Position numbers and translations under genes: made by a program. Shown in pieces: positions 18,866-28,963 of a DNA stretch of 64,000 bases (position 1 is the stretch's first letter; every line of letters begins with the position of its first letter). This stretch comes from Pseudomonadota bacterium (lineage in GTDB: Bacteria; Pseudomonadota; Gammaproteobacteria; Burkholderiales; Rhodocyclaceae). The DNA lies in NCBI GenBank assembly GCA_008501585.1, contig QQUN01000039.1, positions 1 through 64,000 on the forward strand, read 5' to 3'. The notes under the pieces were generated by a model. The model saw only the letters and a program-made list of their open reading frames with translations. It did no database searches and was not told where the DNA came from.

Positions 18866-19272
18866 GGTCGGTCTCCTGGTGCCGGGGTGTTGAGGGCAGA
18901 GGCGCCCGGTGCCGTGGGCTTGGCATCGGCGTGACCAGATATAGCATTGCCGCCGACAAATATTGCAATGGCATTGTTTGAAACTGAAACGGAATATTTG
19001 TAAGCGCGCCGGCCCGGGGGCATGGGGTTGGCATGCGATGCGCCGTGACGGCGCTGGCCACGGCAGGCCGCCATGCCAGTGCCACCGCAGGGCGAGGCGG
19101 TGGCCGTGCCCTGCGGGTAGTTGGGCCCCGCGCTGATGGGGCGGACGATGTCGCCGGGGCGGGGCGATGATGTCCTGTCACAAATGACAGTCGAGTCGAC
19201 CGCCTGTGGCGAGAGCCGTTGCGTGGCCGGGGCGCGGGCGCCTGGCCGGCGAATCATTCGGGTGACACCCTC

Positions 19273-19935
19273 TCAGGGGCAGGCGCGCATCTGGCGCTCG
19301 ACCTCGCGATAGGCCGTGGGGGAGTCGATGCTTGCATGGGCGGCGCCGATGCCGGCATGCAGCTGCTGGATCAGCGGGTCGATCCGCGCGTTGACACGCG
19401 CTGACAGCTCGCGCTGCATGGCCTGTTGCGAGGCAAAGTAGAGGGGCGCGGCCGGGGGCTGGCGCAGCCGGGTTTCGATCAGGCGGGCGCCGGCGCGGTA
19501 GTGGTTGCGCCAGATCGCCACATGGTGTTGCTCGTGGCGCTCAACCACACGGCGCTGGCAGTCGGTGCTCAGCTCACGGGCGAGCGAGACGGTGATCGCC
19601 GAAAAGCCCAGGTGCAGCACGATGTCGGGGGCGGCACAGACTCGCCCGTCGGTATCGACCAGGGCCCGCGCCGTGACTTCCACGCGGCGATGCGGTGTGG
19701 CGTGGGTGAGGCCCAGCACGCTGTGATGCCGGCTCGCTGCGGCACCGGCGCGTCGGCCAAGCGCGACGGTGTCGTGCCGGTTGTCATGGGTGACCGGCCG
19801 GTCGGTGAAGTTCACCCGGACCCGGGCGGCGGCGGCCAGCGCATCGCAGCGCTCGGTGAAATCGGCCGCGGCGGCGCTGGCGGGCAGGCTGGCGAGGGCG
19901 GCGAGCACGGCTGTGGCGGCGTGGCGCCAGGCCAT
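19273..19935 (-). CDS. Secreted hypothetical protein with HExxH-like motif (RHEQHH), possible metalloprotease-like
   Basis: Signal peptide MAWRHAATAVLAALASLPASAAA; VVERHEQHHVAIWRNHY. Confidence 0.65.
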   Translation of the reverse strand: MAWRHAATAVLAALASLPASAAAADFTERCDALAAAARVRVNFTDRPVTHDNRHDTVALGRRAGAAASRHHSVLGLTHATPHRRVEVTARALVDTDGRVCAAPDIVLHLGFSAITVSLARELSTDCQRRVVERHEQHHVAIWRNHYRAGARLIETRLRQPPAAPLYFASQQAMQRELSARVNARIDPLIQQLHAGIGAAHASIDSPTAYREVERQMRACP

Positions 19936-19960
19936 GTCGGCCGGCCTGGCGGGCGAGTAT

Positions 19961-20437
19961 CTACACCGGCGCCGGGGCGTCATCGCTTTCGTCGTGCCGG
20001 GCAAACACGATGTCCGAGCGCTGTGTGGCGCAGTCGCGCAGGAAGCGTTTGAGTTGCAGGAACTGCCGTGCCAGCTGGCCCGTGTCGGCGGCCACTGCCG
20101 TGTCCGGCGCGGTGGGTGCGTTGCGGCTCAGTGCCCGGGCCAGCTCGCCCGGTGCGATGGATTCGATACGCCCGGCAAGTGCCGGCAAGCGATAGGCCGG
20201 CAGATAGCGGGCGTCGACAGTGCCGGGGATGGTTAGCGGCTGGACGCCCAGGGCCTCGCCCAGGTCGAGGCGAATGCACAACGCGTGCAGGGCGTCGCCG
20301 GTGTCGGCCAGGTCGAGGCGGGCCGTCGGCGCAATGGCGTGGGTGCCGCGCACGAAGTTTGCCAGGTCGGCCCGGGTGCGGATGCGGCAGCCAAAGACGC
20401 CGGGCGGCAGGGCATGGAAGACGCCTCGGAGTGTCAC
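19961..20437 (-). CDS. Hypothetical protein
   Basis: GTG start VTLRGVFHALPPGVFGCRIRTRADLANFVRG...; tight spacing to downstream gene. Confidence 0.6.
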   Translation of the reverse strand: MTLRGVFHALPPGVFGCRIRTRADLANFVRGTHAIAPTARLDLADTGDALHALCIRLDLGEALGVQPLTIPGTVDARYLPAYRLPALAGRIESIAPGELARALSRNAPTAPDTAVAADTGQLARQFLQLKRFLRDCATQRSDIVFARHDESDDAPAPV

Positions 20438-20546
20438 GTGAGTCTCTCCCGATGAAAACCCGTAGTGTAGTGGCCTGGGCGGATAGGGCGTGTGGCAGAG
20501 TGCACTGGCGGTGGCCCGGGCGCGCCCGCCGGCACATTGGCCGCGC

Positions 20547-21071
20547 CTAGCGTGCGGGGCGGCGTCGGGCGGCAGTGGGCTTGCCCGGGTGTGGCGCCGG
20601 CTTGGCCGCCAGGCCCAGCGCCGCCCGGGAGAGCCGGTCGGCTGTCTGGTTGCGATGGCGGGGGACCCAGCGAAACTCAAGGTGCGTGAAGCGTGCCATC
20701 CAGTGCTGTAGCTGGCCGATCAGGCTGACCAGCCGCGGCACCGCCGTGTGGTCGGCACCGGTGCCGTGGCGGACGGCGAAGTCGCTGTCTCCGGTGAGCA
20801 CGAGGTGCCGGGCGCCGGCCGCGTGGGCGTGGGCAAGCGCCAGGCAGGCGGCCTGGAGTTCGGCCTCGTTGCTGCAGCCAGTGCCGTCACCGCGCGTCGA
20901 GAATTCGCTCTGTGTGCCGTCGGGGGCTTGCAGCACCACGCCCAGGCCGAGCCTGCCCGGGTTGGGGGCGGCTGCGCCGTCGAACCACGCATGCCAGAGC
21001 GGCGGGGCGCAGGGGGGCTCGGGCGGAGGCGGTGTTGTCAATGCGAGGACTCGGTCGGTGGCGGTGGGCAC
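20547..21071 (-). CDS. RNase HI-like protein
   Basis: WHAWFDGAAAPNPGRLGLGVVLQAPDG...CSNEAELQAACLALAHAHAAGARHLVLTGDSDFAV...FRWVPRHRNQTADRLSRAAL RNase H fold motifs. Confidence 0.82.
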   Translation of the reverse strand: MPTATDRVLALTTPPPPEPPCAPPLWHAWFDGAAAPNPGRLGLGVVLQAPDGTQSEFSTRGDGTGCSNEAELQAACLALAHAHAAGARHLVLTGDSDFAVRHGTGADHTAVPRLVSLIGQLQHWMARFTHLEFRWVPRHRNQTADRLSRAALGLAAKPAPHPGKPTAARRRPAR

Positions 21072-21171
21072 ATAGTGCCATCCTCGCCGGGGGCGTGCCA
21101 CGGCTGCCTGCCCCGCAGTGGCGGCCGGGGCTGGCGGCGTGGATGCGGCGCGTGGCCGCATCCACCGGGCC

Positions 21172-22098
21172 TCAGCGCGGGCAGGGGGTCAGCCAGTCGC
21201 GGTGGGTGTGGTCCTCGCCGCGCACGGTGGCGAAGAAGCGGCGCTGCAGTTCGCGGGTGACCGGGCCGGGCGTGCCGTTGCCGACGCGGCGGCGGTCGAC
21301 CTCCACCACCGGCGTCACTTCGGCCGCCGTGCCGGTGAAGAACACTTCATCCGCCACGTACAGTTCGTCGCGGGTGATGCGGCGTGAGGCAATCGTGTAG
21401 CCCGCATCCGCGGCCAGCGCGTGGAGGGTGCGCCGGGTGATGCCGTCCAGCGCGGAGGTGATCTCCGGCTCGTAGAGCGTGCCGCGCTTGACCACGAACA
21501 CGTTCTCGCCCGGTCCCTCGGCCACAAAACCGTCGGTGTCGAGCAGCAGCGCCTCGTCGTAGCCCTCCTGCCGGGCCTCGCGGCAGGCGAGGATGGAGTT
21601 GGTGTAGGTCGACACCGACTTGGCGCGGCACATCTGCACGTTCACATGGTGGCGGGCGAAGCTGGCCACCTTGACGCGGATGCCTTTCTCCATGCCGGCC
21701 TCGCCCAGGTAGGCGCCCCAGGCCCAGGCGGCGATCATCACATGCACCTCGGCGCCGACCGGGTCGACGCCGGCCTTCTCGGCGCCGAGAAACACCAGCG
21801 GGCGGATGTAGCCGCTCGCCAGATCGTTCTTGCCGATGGCGTCGATGCAGGTCTGGCGCAGGGTGGGGGCGTCGTAGGGCATCTCCAGCCCGAGGATCTT
21901 GGCCGAATCGAACAAGCGCTCGATATGCTCGTCCAGCCGGAAGATGGCCGGGCCGGCGGGCGTGGCGTAGGCGCGGATGCCCTCGAAGCAGCCCAGCCCG
22001 TAGTGCAGGGTGTGGGTCATGGCGTGCACCTTGGCATCGCGCCAGGGCATCCAGTGCCCGTCCATCCAGATCCAGCCGTCGCGGTGTTCCATACTCAT
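21172..22098 (-). CDS. ilvE: Branched-chain amino acid aminotransferase
   Basis: MSMEHRDGWIWMDGHWMPWRDAKVHAMTHTLHYGLGCFEGIRAY; GPGENVFVVKRGTLYEPEI; EVFFTGTAAEVTPVVEVD. Confidence 0.96.
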   Translation of the reverse strand: MSMEHRDGWIWMDGHWMPWRDAKVHAMTHTLHYGLGCFEGIRAYATPAGPAIFRLDEHIERLFDSAKILGLEMPYDAPTLRQTCIDAIGKNDLASGYIRPLVFLGAEKAGVDPVGAEVHVMIAAWAWGAYLGEAGMEKGIRVKVASFARHHVNVQMCRAKSVSTYTNSILACREARQEGYDEALLLDTDGFVAEGPGENVFVVKRGTLYEPEITSALDGITRRTLHALAADAGYTIASRRITRDELYVADEVFFTGTAAEVTPVVEVDRRRVGNGTPGPVTRELQRRFFATVRGEDHTHRDWLTPCPR

Positions 22099-22380
22099 GA
22101 TGTGCGTCCTCAAAATCACTTTGAATGAACCGGCAAAGCCTTGCCGGCAGGACGTCCGTTGTGCGGTGCGGTGGCCCGAGGGTGTGCCGGTGGCCGGGTG
22201 GGCGAGGGCGTGGTCGGGCGGGGAGGCGATGAAGTCAGCTTGCGGCAGGGCGACGCGCGGCACAAACGAAAGTCAGTGGTCGATAAGTGAACGAGATTCA
22301 TGTGTTTGGTGCGCCGCGTGTTTCGTCGGCCGCTTGAATCCGCTATCGTCCAAGGCGCCGGCATCGTCAAGGAATTGCCC

Positions 22381-23871
22381 ATGGACTACCTCCTCGCGCT
22401 TGATCAGGGCACGACCAGTTCCCGCGCGATGCTGTTCGACGCCAAGGCCCGGGTGTGCGCCATGGCGCAACGCGAATTTGCCCAGCACTTTCCCCGGCCG
22501 GGCTGGGTCGAGCATGACGCGAGCGAGATCTGGCAGACGCAGCTGGCGTGCGCACGGCAGGCGCTGGCCGAGGCCGGCGTATCGCCCGCGGCGGTGCGGG
22601 CGGTGGGTATCAGCAACCAGCGCGAGACCACGGTGTTGTGGGAGCGCGCCACGGGTCGGCCCGTCGGCCCGGCCATCGTCTGGCAAGACCGCCGCACCGC
22701 CGACATCTGCGACCGCCTGCGCGGCGCGGGAGAGGCCGAGCGCATCTGCGAGCGCACCGGGCTGGAGCTCGATGCCTACTTCTCGGCCACCAAGCTGGCC
22801 TGGCTGCTCGACCATGTGCCCGGCGCCCGCGCGCGGGCCGTCGCCGGTGAGCTGGCCTTCGGCACCATCGACAGCTGGCTGGTGTGGCACCTCTCCGGCG
22901 GCGCCCGCCATGTCACCGACGCCAGCAACGCGGCGCGCACGCTGCTGTTCGACATTCACCGCCAGCAGTGGGACGACGCGCTGCTCGCGCTGTTCGACAT
23001 CCCCGGCGCGGTGCTGCCGCGCGTGGTGGCCTCCAGCGGCGTGCTGGGGGCATGCGCGCCGGCCGTGCTGGGGGCGGCGATCCCGATCGCCGGCATCGCG
23101 GGTGACCAGCAGGCGGCCACCTTCGGCCAGGCCTGCCTCGCGCCGGGCATGGCCAAGAACACCTATGGCACCGGCTGCTTCCTCACCCTCAACACGGGCA
23201 AGCAGCCGGTGGCCTCGCGACACCGCCTGCTCACCACGATTGGCTGGCAGCGGGCCGAAGGTACCGACTACCTGCTCGAAGGCAGCGTCTTCATGGCCGG
23301 TGCCGTGGTGCAGTGGCTGCGCGACGGCCTCGGCCTGATCGCCGCGGCCAGCGACATCGAAGCCCTCGCCGCGCAGGTCAGCGACAGCGGCGAGGTGGTG
23401 ATGGTGCCGGCCTTCGCCGGCCTCGGCGCCCCGCACTGGGACGCCTACGCCCGCGGCAGCCTGATGGGCATGACCCGCGGCACCACGGCCGCGCACATTG
23501 CCCGCGCCGCGCTGGAGGCCGTGGCCCTGCAGAACGCCGACCTGCTCATCGCCATGGCCGCCGATGGCGCCGAGGTGAAGGAGCTGCGGGTCGATGGCGG
23601 CATGACCCGCAACAACCTGCTCATGCAGTTGCAGGCCGATCTGCTCGGTGTGCCGGTGCTGCGGCCGCGCCAGACCGAGACCACCGCGCTGGGCGCCGCC
23701 TTCCTGGCCGGGCGGGCAGTGGGCGTGTGGCCGGACGATGCGGCCATCGCCGCGCACTGGCAGCTGGACCGGGCCTTCGAACCGCAGGCCTCCGCCGACT
23801 GGCGCGAGGCCTTGCTGGCGCGCTGGCACAAGGCCATCGCACGCAACCGGGGCTGGGCCGATGGCGCCTGA
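22381..23871 (+). CDS. glpK: Glycerol kinase
   Basis: [48 protein letters not shown]. Confidence 0.97.
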   Translation: MDYLLALDQGTTSSRAMLFDAKARVCAMAQREFAQHFPRPGWVEHDASEIWQTQLACARQALAEAGVSPAAVRAVGISNQRETTVLWERATGRPVGPAIVWQDRRTADICDRLRGAGEAERICERTGLELDAYFSATKLAWLLDHVPGARARAVAGELAFGTIDSWLVWHLSGGARHVTDASNAARTLLFDIHRQQWDDALLALFDIPGAVLPRVVASSGVLGACAPAVLGAAIPIAGIAGDQQAATFGQACLAPGMAKNTYGTGCFLTLNTGKQPVASRHRLLTTIGWQRAEGTDYLLEGSVFMAGAVVQWLRDGLGLIAAASDIEALAAQVSDSGEVVMVPAFAGLGAPHWDAYARGSLMGMTRGTTAAHIARAALEAVALQNADLLIAMAADGAEVKELRVDGGMTRNNLLMQLQADLLGVPVLRPRQTETTALGAAFLAGRAVGVWPDDAAIAAHWQLDRAFEPQASADWREALLARWHKAIARNRGWADGA

Positions 23872-25387
23872 GGATGCCGCGCTGGCGCCGCCCACCCTGG
23901 CACGCCCGGCGCTGCTGGCGGCTGCGCAGGCGGTCGATACCTGGGATGTGATCATCATTGGCGGTGGCGCCACCGGCCTGGGCGCGGCGGTCGACGCCGC
24001 CAGCCGCGGCTATCGCACCTTGTTGCTGGAAGCGCACGACTTTGCCAAGGGCACCAGCTCGCGCTCGACCAAGCTGATCCACGGCGGGGTGCGCTACCTG
24101 GGCCAGGGCCGGATCGCGCTGGTGCGCGAGGCGCTGGTCGAGCGGGCCCGGTTGCTCAGGAATGCGCCGGCGCAGGTGGCGCCGCTGCGTTTCGTGGTGC
24201 CGGTCTACAGCCGCTGGGAGCAACTCAAGCTGCGCATCGGGCTGACCGCCTATGAATGGCTGGCCGGGCGCTACCGCCTCGGCCGGGTGCGCGGGCTGTC
24301 GGTGGCGCAGACGCGCGCCGCGCTTCCCAATGCCCGGCCCGACGGTCTGCTCGGTGGGGTCGAATACTTCGACGGCCAGTTCGACGATGCCGCGCTGGCC
24401 GTGGCGCTGGCGCAGACCGTGTTCGACCACGGCGGCATCGCGCTCAACTATGCCCCGGTGACCGGGCTGATCGTACGCGACGGGCGTATCACCGGCGTGC
24501 GCGGGCATGACGAAATCACCGGACAGGCGCTCGCGTTTTCCGCCCGCGTGGTGATCAATGCCACCGGCGTGTGGGCCGACGACATCCGCCGCATGGCGGC
24601 CCCCGATGCGCCGCCCATGCTCGCGCCCAGTCAGGGCGTGCATGTGGTGGTCGACGCCGCCTGGCTGCCCGGCGACGCTGCGCTGCTGGTGCCCGAGACC
24701 GACGATGGCCGCGTGCTGTTCATGATCCCGTGGCAGGGCAAGGTGCTGCTCGGCACCACCGACACCCCGCGCGATGACAGCCCCTTTGAACCCCAGCCGC
24801 TGGCAGCGGAGATCGAGTTCATCCTGCGCACCGCGTCGCGCTACCTCCGGCAGGCGCCGGAACCGGGCGACATCCGTAGCGTGTTCGCCGGCCTGCGGCC
24901 GCTCATCGCCGCCGACCCCGACGCGCCGCGCAGCGAGCTGTCGCGCGAGCATGTGATCCGCGTCTCGCCGCAGGGGTTGGTGACCATCGCCGGCGGCAAG
25001 TGGACCACCTACCGGCAGATGGCCGAGGAGGTGGTCGATTGCGCGGCGAGCGAGGCCGGCCTGCCGGGGCGCGCCTGCCGCACCGCGCATCTGCCGCTGC
25101 ATGCCGACCCGGCGCCGGCGGCGGGCGAGCGCCTGCATCCGCAGCTTGAGGTGACCGAAGCCGCGGTCCGCCAGGCGGTGCGCGCACAGTTCGCGCTGAC
25201 GGTCGAGGACGTGCTCGCCCGGCGCAGCCGGGCGCTGTTCCTCGATGCCGAGGCGGCCTGCGCCGTGGCCCCCGAGGTGGCGCGCATCCTGGCCGATGAA
25301 CTGGGGCGTGACGCCGACTGGCTGGGGGCGCAGATCTCGGATTTCACCGCGCTGGCCCGGGGGTATTTGATGCGTAGTGCTGGCTGA
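23861..25387 (+). CDS. glpD: FAD-dependent glycerol-3-phosphate dehydrogenase
   Basis: [53 protein letters not shown]; 11 bp overlap with glpK. Confidence 0.96.
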   Translation: MAPEDAALAPPTLARPALLAAAQAVDTWDVIIIGGGATGLGAAVDAASRGYRTLLLEAHDFAKGTSSRSTKLIHGGVRYLGQGRIALVREALVERARLLRNAPAQVAPLRFVVPVYSRWEQLKLRIGLTAYEWLAGRYRLGRVRGLSVAQTRAALPNARPDGLLGGVEYFDGQFDDAALAVALAQTVFDHGGIALNYAPVTGLIVRDGRITGVRGHDEITGQALAFSARVVINATGVWADDIRRMAAPDAPPMLAPSQGVHVVVDAAWLPGDAALLVPETDDGRVLFMIPWQGKVLLGTTDTPRDDSPFEPQPLAAEIEFILRTASRYLRQAPEPGDIRSVFAGLRPLIAADPDAPRSELSREHVIRVSPQGLVTIAGGKWTTYRQMAEEVVDCAASEAGLPGRACRTAHLPLHADPAPAAGERLHPQLEVTEAAVRQAVRAQFALTVEDVLARRSRALFLDAEAACAVAPEVARILADELGRDADWLGAQISDFTALARGYLMRSAG

Positions 25388-25457
25388 CGTTGTTTGGGGG
25401 AGGATGGTTCGTCAGGGGGTGTGACCGCCGATAGAGAAGGCGTGCCGCGGCGCAATG

Positions 25458-25483
25458 CTGGCTGCGCGGATTGGCGCAGCCAG
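25458..25483. terminator. Stem-loop between convergent glpD and TPS exoprotein gene
   Basis: CTGGCTGCGC-GGATTG-GCGCAGCCAG perfect 10 bp stem; no clear U-tract. Confidence 0.45.
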
Positions 25484-25530
25484 TGTCAGCGGTTCCGGCA
25501 TGCCGTCGTGTCGACCCGCCGTCATGTGGA

Positions 25531-28500
25531 TCAGCTGCGGGGCATACGCAAGGCGTCTAGTTGCCTTGCGCCGTCATACGCTTGGCGCCCGGCGTCGTAA
25601 AACTTCTTGAAGTCTTCGTAGGTGTAGCTGGCAATCGCCTCCTGTGTTTCGCGAATGATGCCGGCGGCGATATGTGCTTCGGCCAGGTTGCCGGTGGCGA
25701 GGAAGGTGACAGCGGCCTTCTTGGAGGTCAGCGTCTCGATTTCCTGCACCAGCGCGTTGGCGGTGCCGGAGCGGCCCATGTACATGTTCATCACGGTGTC
25801 TTCGAGTGACGCCCAGGAGCGGCCTTTCTGGCCGGCTTCGAGCAGGGCCATGGCAAAATCGTCGTAGGTTTTTGCTGCCGTTCTGGCGCGTTCGGCCGCT
25901 TCGCGGATGCTGTCGGTGACCGTTTTTCCCTCGACCATCTCGCCGATCGACGCGCCGACTTTCATGGCGCCCAGTCCGAGCGTGACACCCGCAGTCACGA
26001 CGCCGGCCTTGGGGGAGTAGTTGGCGTTGACGATGGACAGCGCCGTCATGCCCGGCCCCTGCAGGTAGCCCTCAACGTCCGCCGCGTAGATGCGCTCTCC
26101 CTTGAGGACCTTGGCCAGGACCGCGGCGGTGTCGATGGCGTCGCCCGCCGCACCCGCGCCCTGCGCGATCTTGCCGGCGATGTTGGTCAGCCGGGTCAGT
26201 GCCTTGGGGTTGGCCTCGATGATGCGATGCAGCGATACGGTCGCTGCGCCCTTGTGGCCGGCGGCGGAGGCGATTTGTTTTCGGATGGTGTCGATGTCGT
26301 CTTCGATGCCAACGACTTTTGCCACCACGAGCTGTTCCTGTAGCTGGGTCAGGATGATGTTCCATTCATCCAGCGTCTTGGCCGCATCGCCGATGGGGTC
26401 GCTGACAAGATCGAGCATGCCCAGCAAGGATTTGACGGCCTGGGTTGCGACATGGTTGTTGACGGCGCCTGCAGAGCCCAGCACCGAGTCGATGAGCCGG
26501 CCGCCGAGTTGTTCGGTGTTCATCGACACCTGCGGTGCCTGTGGGCGCTCCGCTTCATTCGCCTGGCCGCAATCGCTGACGGTTGCGCAAGCTTCCTTCC
26601 GCTCGGATGCGGTATTGAGATAGGCCGCCAGGGCACTGGCACGTGCCGACGCATTGGACACGCCAAGCGCGCTCCACACGGGCGAGCTGGTCTTGAGTTC
26701 TCCGCCGCGGAGGCCGGCCAGCAGGGTCGCGGCGGAGGCGGCGCGGTACTTGTCGTACAGAGGCTGCAACCGGTTCGCTTCAACCTGTTGAGTGGTTGCC
26801 TGGTCGTTCGCGTAGAGACCGCTCCATACCGGATCCAGGGGATTGTTAACGAACAGGCCGCTGCCGACGGCAACGAGTAGTTCTGCTGTCGTGGCGTTCC
26901 GGTAAGTATCAATGAGACCTTGTTGTGCCGGTGTCAGGCTGTTCGGGGGGGGAGGCGTGTCGGCGTCTTCCTCGACGGCCGCCTGCGTGCGCGCCAGCAA
27001 CTCGCTGCTGAGCAGGTCCCAAGTGAGCCTCACCCCCACCGGGGTGGCATTCAGTCGTCGTGCAATTGCGTGTTCCTCAAATGCACGTGGCGTGAACCAG
27101 GCGCCTTGAGAGGTATTCAATACCGCGTAGTAGCCGGCAAACGAGAAATGATTAAGGTTTCCGTTGTCGTCGAAGAACGGATACCAGCCCCAGTTGGCAT
27201 GGTCGAAAAGTGTTTCGCGGCTGCCTGACTGGGCGAGATTGGTCTTGTTGAGTCGGTAGATGTACCCGGTTTGACCGTAGTTGGATGAAACCGGTGTCTT
27301 CTCGGAGAAAAAGATGCGGACTTCGTTGGCGGCGACGCTGAAGGTTCCGCGAAGCGCGCTGTTGGCGATGCCGTGGTAGGTGCCGTAGACGGTGTCGACA
27401 AGGTTTTGCGCAACGATTGTGCCTGCGACGATCTTGGTGACAAGGATGTCGACCGGGTAGGCGCGCGAGCCGTCGGGGTCGCTGCGCCATGTGCTGGTAC
27501 CGGCGCTCTTGACGCTCAGGAGGTAGAGGACGTTTTCGTCATTCGGGTCGCGTTGCCAGTCGATGATGCGTGCGTAGTCCGGGCTGGTGAACGTGAGCAG
27601 GAATCCCGTCGTCGAGGCGTAGATGATGCCTTCCGGGTCGATCAGGCGCAGGCCGGGGGTGCCGGCGGGGGCGGATATGTCGACCTGTCCGAGGGCGGCC
27701 ACCCGTTTGCCGGCCGATATCTCGACCACGCCGCCGTTGCCGCCTCGTGCGCCACCGCGCGCCAGCGCCGTGCCCAGGAAATCGGTCGATGCGTCGGCCC
27801 AGACGGTGATCTTGCCCCCGTTGCCGGTGTCGATGGCGCTTGCGTCGAGCACGACGCCTTCATCGATAAACACCGTGCGAGCGTTGGCAATCGGCTCGTC
27901 TTCGGCGCGAATGCCGAACTGGGCCTGTGCGCTTTCGGTGATCTGCCCGCCCATGTGGTCGCCGCCGACCAGAATGCGGCCGCCACCGGCATGGCCGGAG
28001 GCGTCGAGCCGGGCGCCGTTGTCGAGTTGAACGTTCTGGCCCGTGACGATGATGCGCCCGCCGGTCTGGCCCGTTGCCTTGCCCGAGACGTCGAGCGTGC
28101 CGGTGACGGACACGGTGCCGTGCTCGCCGCCGGACAGGATGATCTCCCCGTTGCGCGTGTCGGCGTGCATGGCTTCGACACGACCGCGCTGGTTGATCAC
28201 CGAGTGCACCACGTTCTCGGCCGCGCGCGCGCTGAGCAGCACAACGCCGCCATTGGCTTCGATACGGCCCGAGTTATCGACAAATGACTGGAGTCGGTTG
28301 CCGTCCTGGTCGAACGCGGTTTGCGCGACGGTGTCGTCGACCGCGAAGCTCAGTAGCGCGTCGCCGGTGAAGTCGAGTGTGAAGCGTGAGGCCGACGCGA
28401 GAGCGACCTGACCGAGTCGGGCGGCGATGACGCCGCGGTTGGCCACCGAGGGGGCCACAAAGGCGACGGCGCCGGTGTCGGCGACCCGGATGGCGCCGTC

Positions 28501-28959
28501 GTTGATGATTGATGCCGTGGCCAAGCCGTTCTGCGCGAAGTCGAACCGCCCGGCCATGAAGTCTTCGTTGCGGATGTCGTGGGTGCTCGCGACAAGACCC
28601 GCGACGTCGATCTCGGCGCCCTTGCCAAAGTGAATCCCGTTGGGATTGACGAGGAACACGCGTCCGTTGGCGGTCAGCCGGCCGAGGATGCGGGAGGCGT
28701 CGTCGCCGGTCACACGGTTGAGCGTGACGGCGCTGGCCGAGGGCTGTTCGAATCGGACCTGCTCGTTGCTGCCGATACTGAAGCTGCGCCAGTCGATCAC
28801 GGCCTTGTCGCTGCGTTGCAAGACGTCGAGCTGGGTGGCCGACGCGTGAACGATGTTGGCCTCCCCGGCGACGACACTGCCGCCCTGCGGATTGGCCGCG
28901 ACGACGAAGGGGAAGCAGGCGAGTGCGAGAGCGAGGGTGGTTGGACGAATGCGGGCCAT
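25531..28959 (-). CDS. Two-partner secretion (TpsA) exoprotein with filamentous-hemagglutinin N-terminal domain and atypical C-terminal half
   Basis: Signal MARIRPTTLALALACFPFVVAANPQGG; TPS domain ...VIDWRSFSIGSNEQVRFEQPSASAVTLNRVTGDDASRILGRLTANGRVFLVNPNGIHFGKGAEIDVAG... Confidence 0.93.
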   Translation of the reverse strand: MARIRPTTLALALACFPFVVAANPQGGSVVAGEANIVHASATQLDVLQRSDKAVIDWRSFSIGSNEQVRFEQPSASAVTLNRVTGDDASRILGRLTANGRVFLVNPNGIHFGKGAEIDVAGLVASTHDIRNEDFMAGRFDFAQNGLATASIINDGAIRVADTGAVAFVAPSVANRGVIAARLGQVALASASRFTLDFTGDALLSFAVDDTVAQTAFDQDGNRLQSFVDNSGRIEANGGVVLLSARAAENVVHSVINQRGRVEAMHADTRNGEIILSGGEHGTVSVTGTLDVSGKATGQTGGRIIVTGQNVQLDNGARLDASGHAGGGRILVGGDHMGGQITESAQAQFGIRAEDEPIANARTVFIDEGVVLDASAIDTGNGGKITVWADASTDFLGTALARGGARGGNGGVVEISAGKRVAALGQVDISAPAGTPGLRLIDPEGIIYASTTGFLLTFTSPDYARIIDWQRDPNDENVLYLLSVKSAGTSTWRSDPDGSRAYPVDILVTKIVAGTIVAQNLVDTVYGTYHGIANSALRGTFSVAANEVRIFFSEKTPVSSNYGQTGYIYRLNKTNLAQSGSRETLFDHANWGWYPFFDDNGNLNHFSFAGYYAVLNTSQGAWFTPRAFEEHAIARRLNATPVGVRLTWDLLSSELLARTQAAVEEDADTPPPPNSLTPAQQGLIDTYRNATTAELLVAVGSGLFVNNPLDPVWSGLYANDQATTQQVEANRLQPLYDKYRAASAATLLAGLRGGELKTSSPVWSALGVSNASARASALAAYLNTASERKEACATVSDCGQANEAERPQAPQVSMNTEQLGGRLIDSVLGSAGAVNNHVATQAVKSLLGMLDLVSDPIGDAAKTLDEWNIILTQLQEQLVVAKVVGIEDDIDTIRKQIASAAGHKGAATVSLHRIIEANPKALTRLTNIAGKIAQGAGAAGDAIDTAAVLAKVLKGERIYAADVEGYLQGPGMTALSIVNANYSPKAGVVTAGVTLGLGAMKVGASIGEMVEGKTVTDSIREAAERARTAAKTYDDFAMALLEAGQKGRSWASLEDTVMNMYMGRSGTANALVQEIETLTSKKAAVTFLATGNLAEAHIAAGIIRETQEAIASYTYEDFKKFYDAGRQAYDGARQLDALRMPRS
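26615..26922 (-). repeat. Internal ~50-residue tandem duplication within the TpsA exoprotein
   Basis: GLIDTYRNATTAELLVAVGSGLFVNNPLDPVWSGLYANDQATTQQVEANRL versus PLYDKYRAASAATLLAGLRGGELKTSSPVWSALGVSNASARASALAAYL. Confidence 0.7.
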
Positions 28960-28963
28960 GGTG

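Noticed and set aside
18892-18935. Sigma54 promoter for the PEP-CTERM gene
   Set aside because: TTGGCATCGGCGTGAC resembles only a -24 element, in the wrong orientation and without a GC/TTGC -12 element
22273-23973. 566 aa minus-strand ORF
   Set aside because: Antisense shadow of glpK
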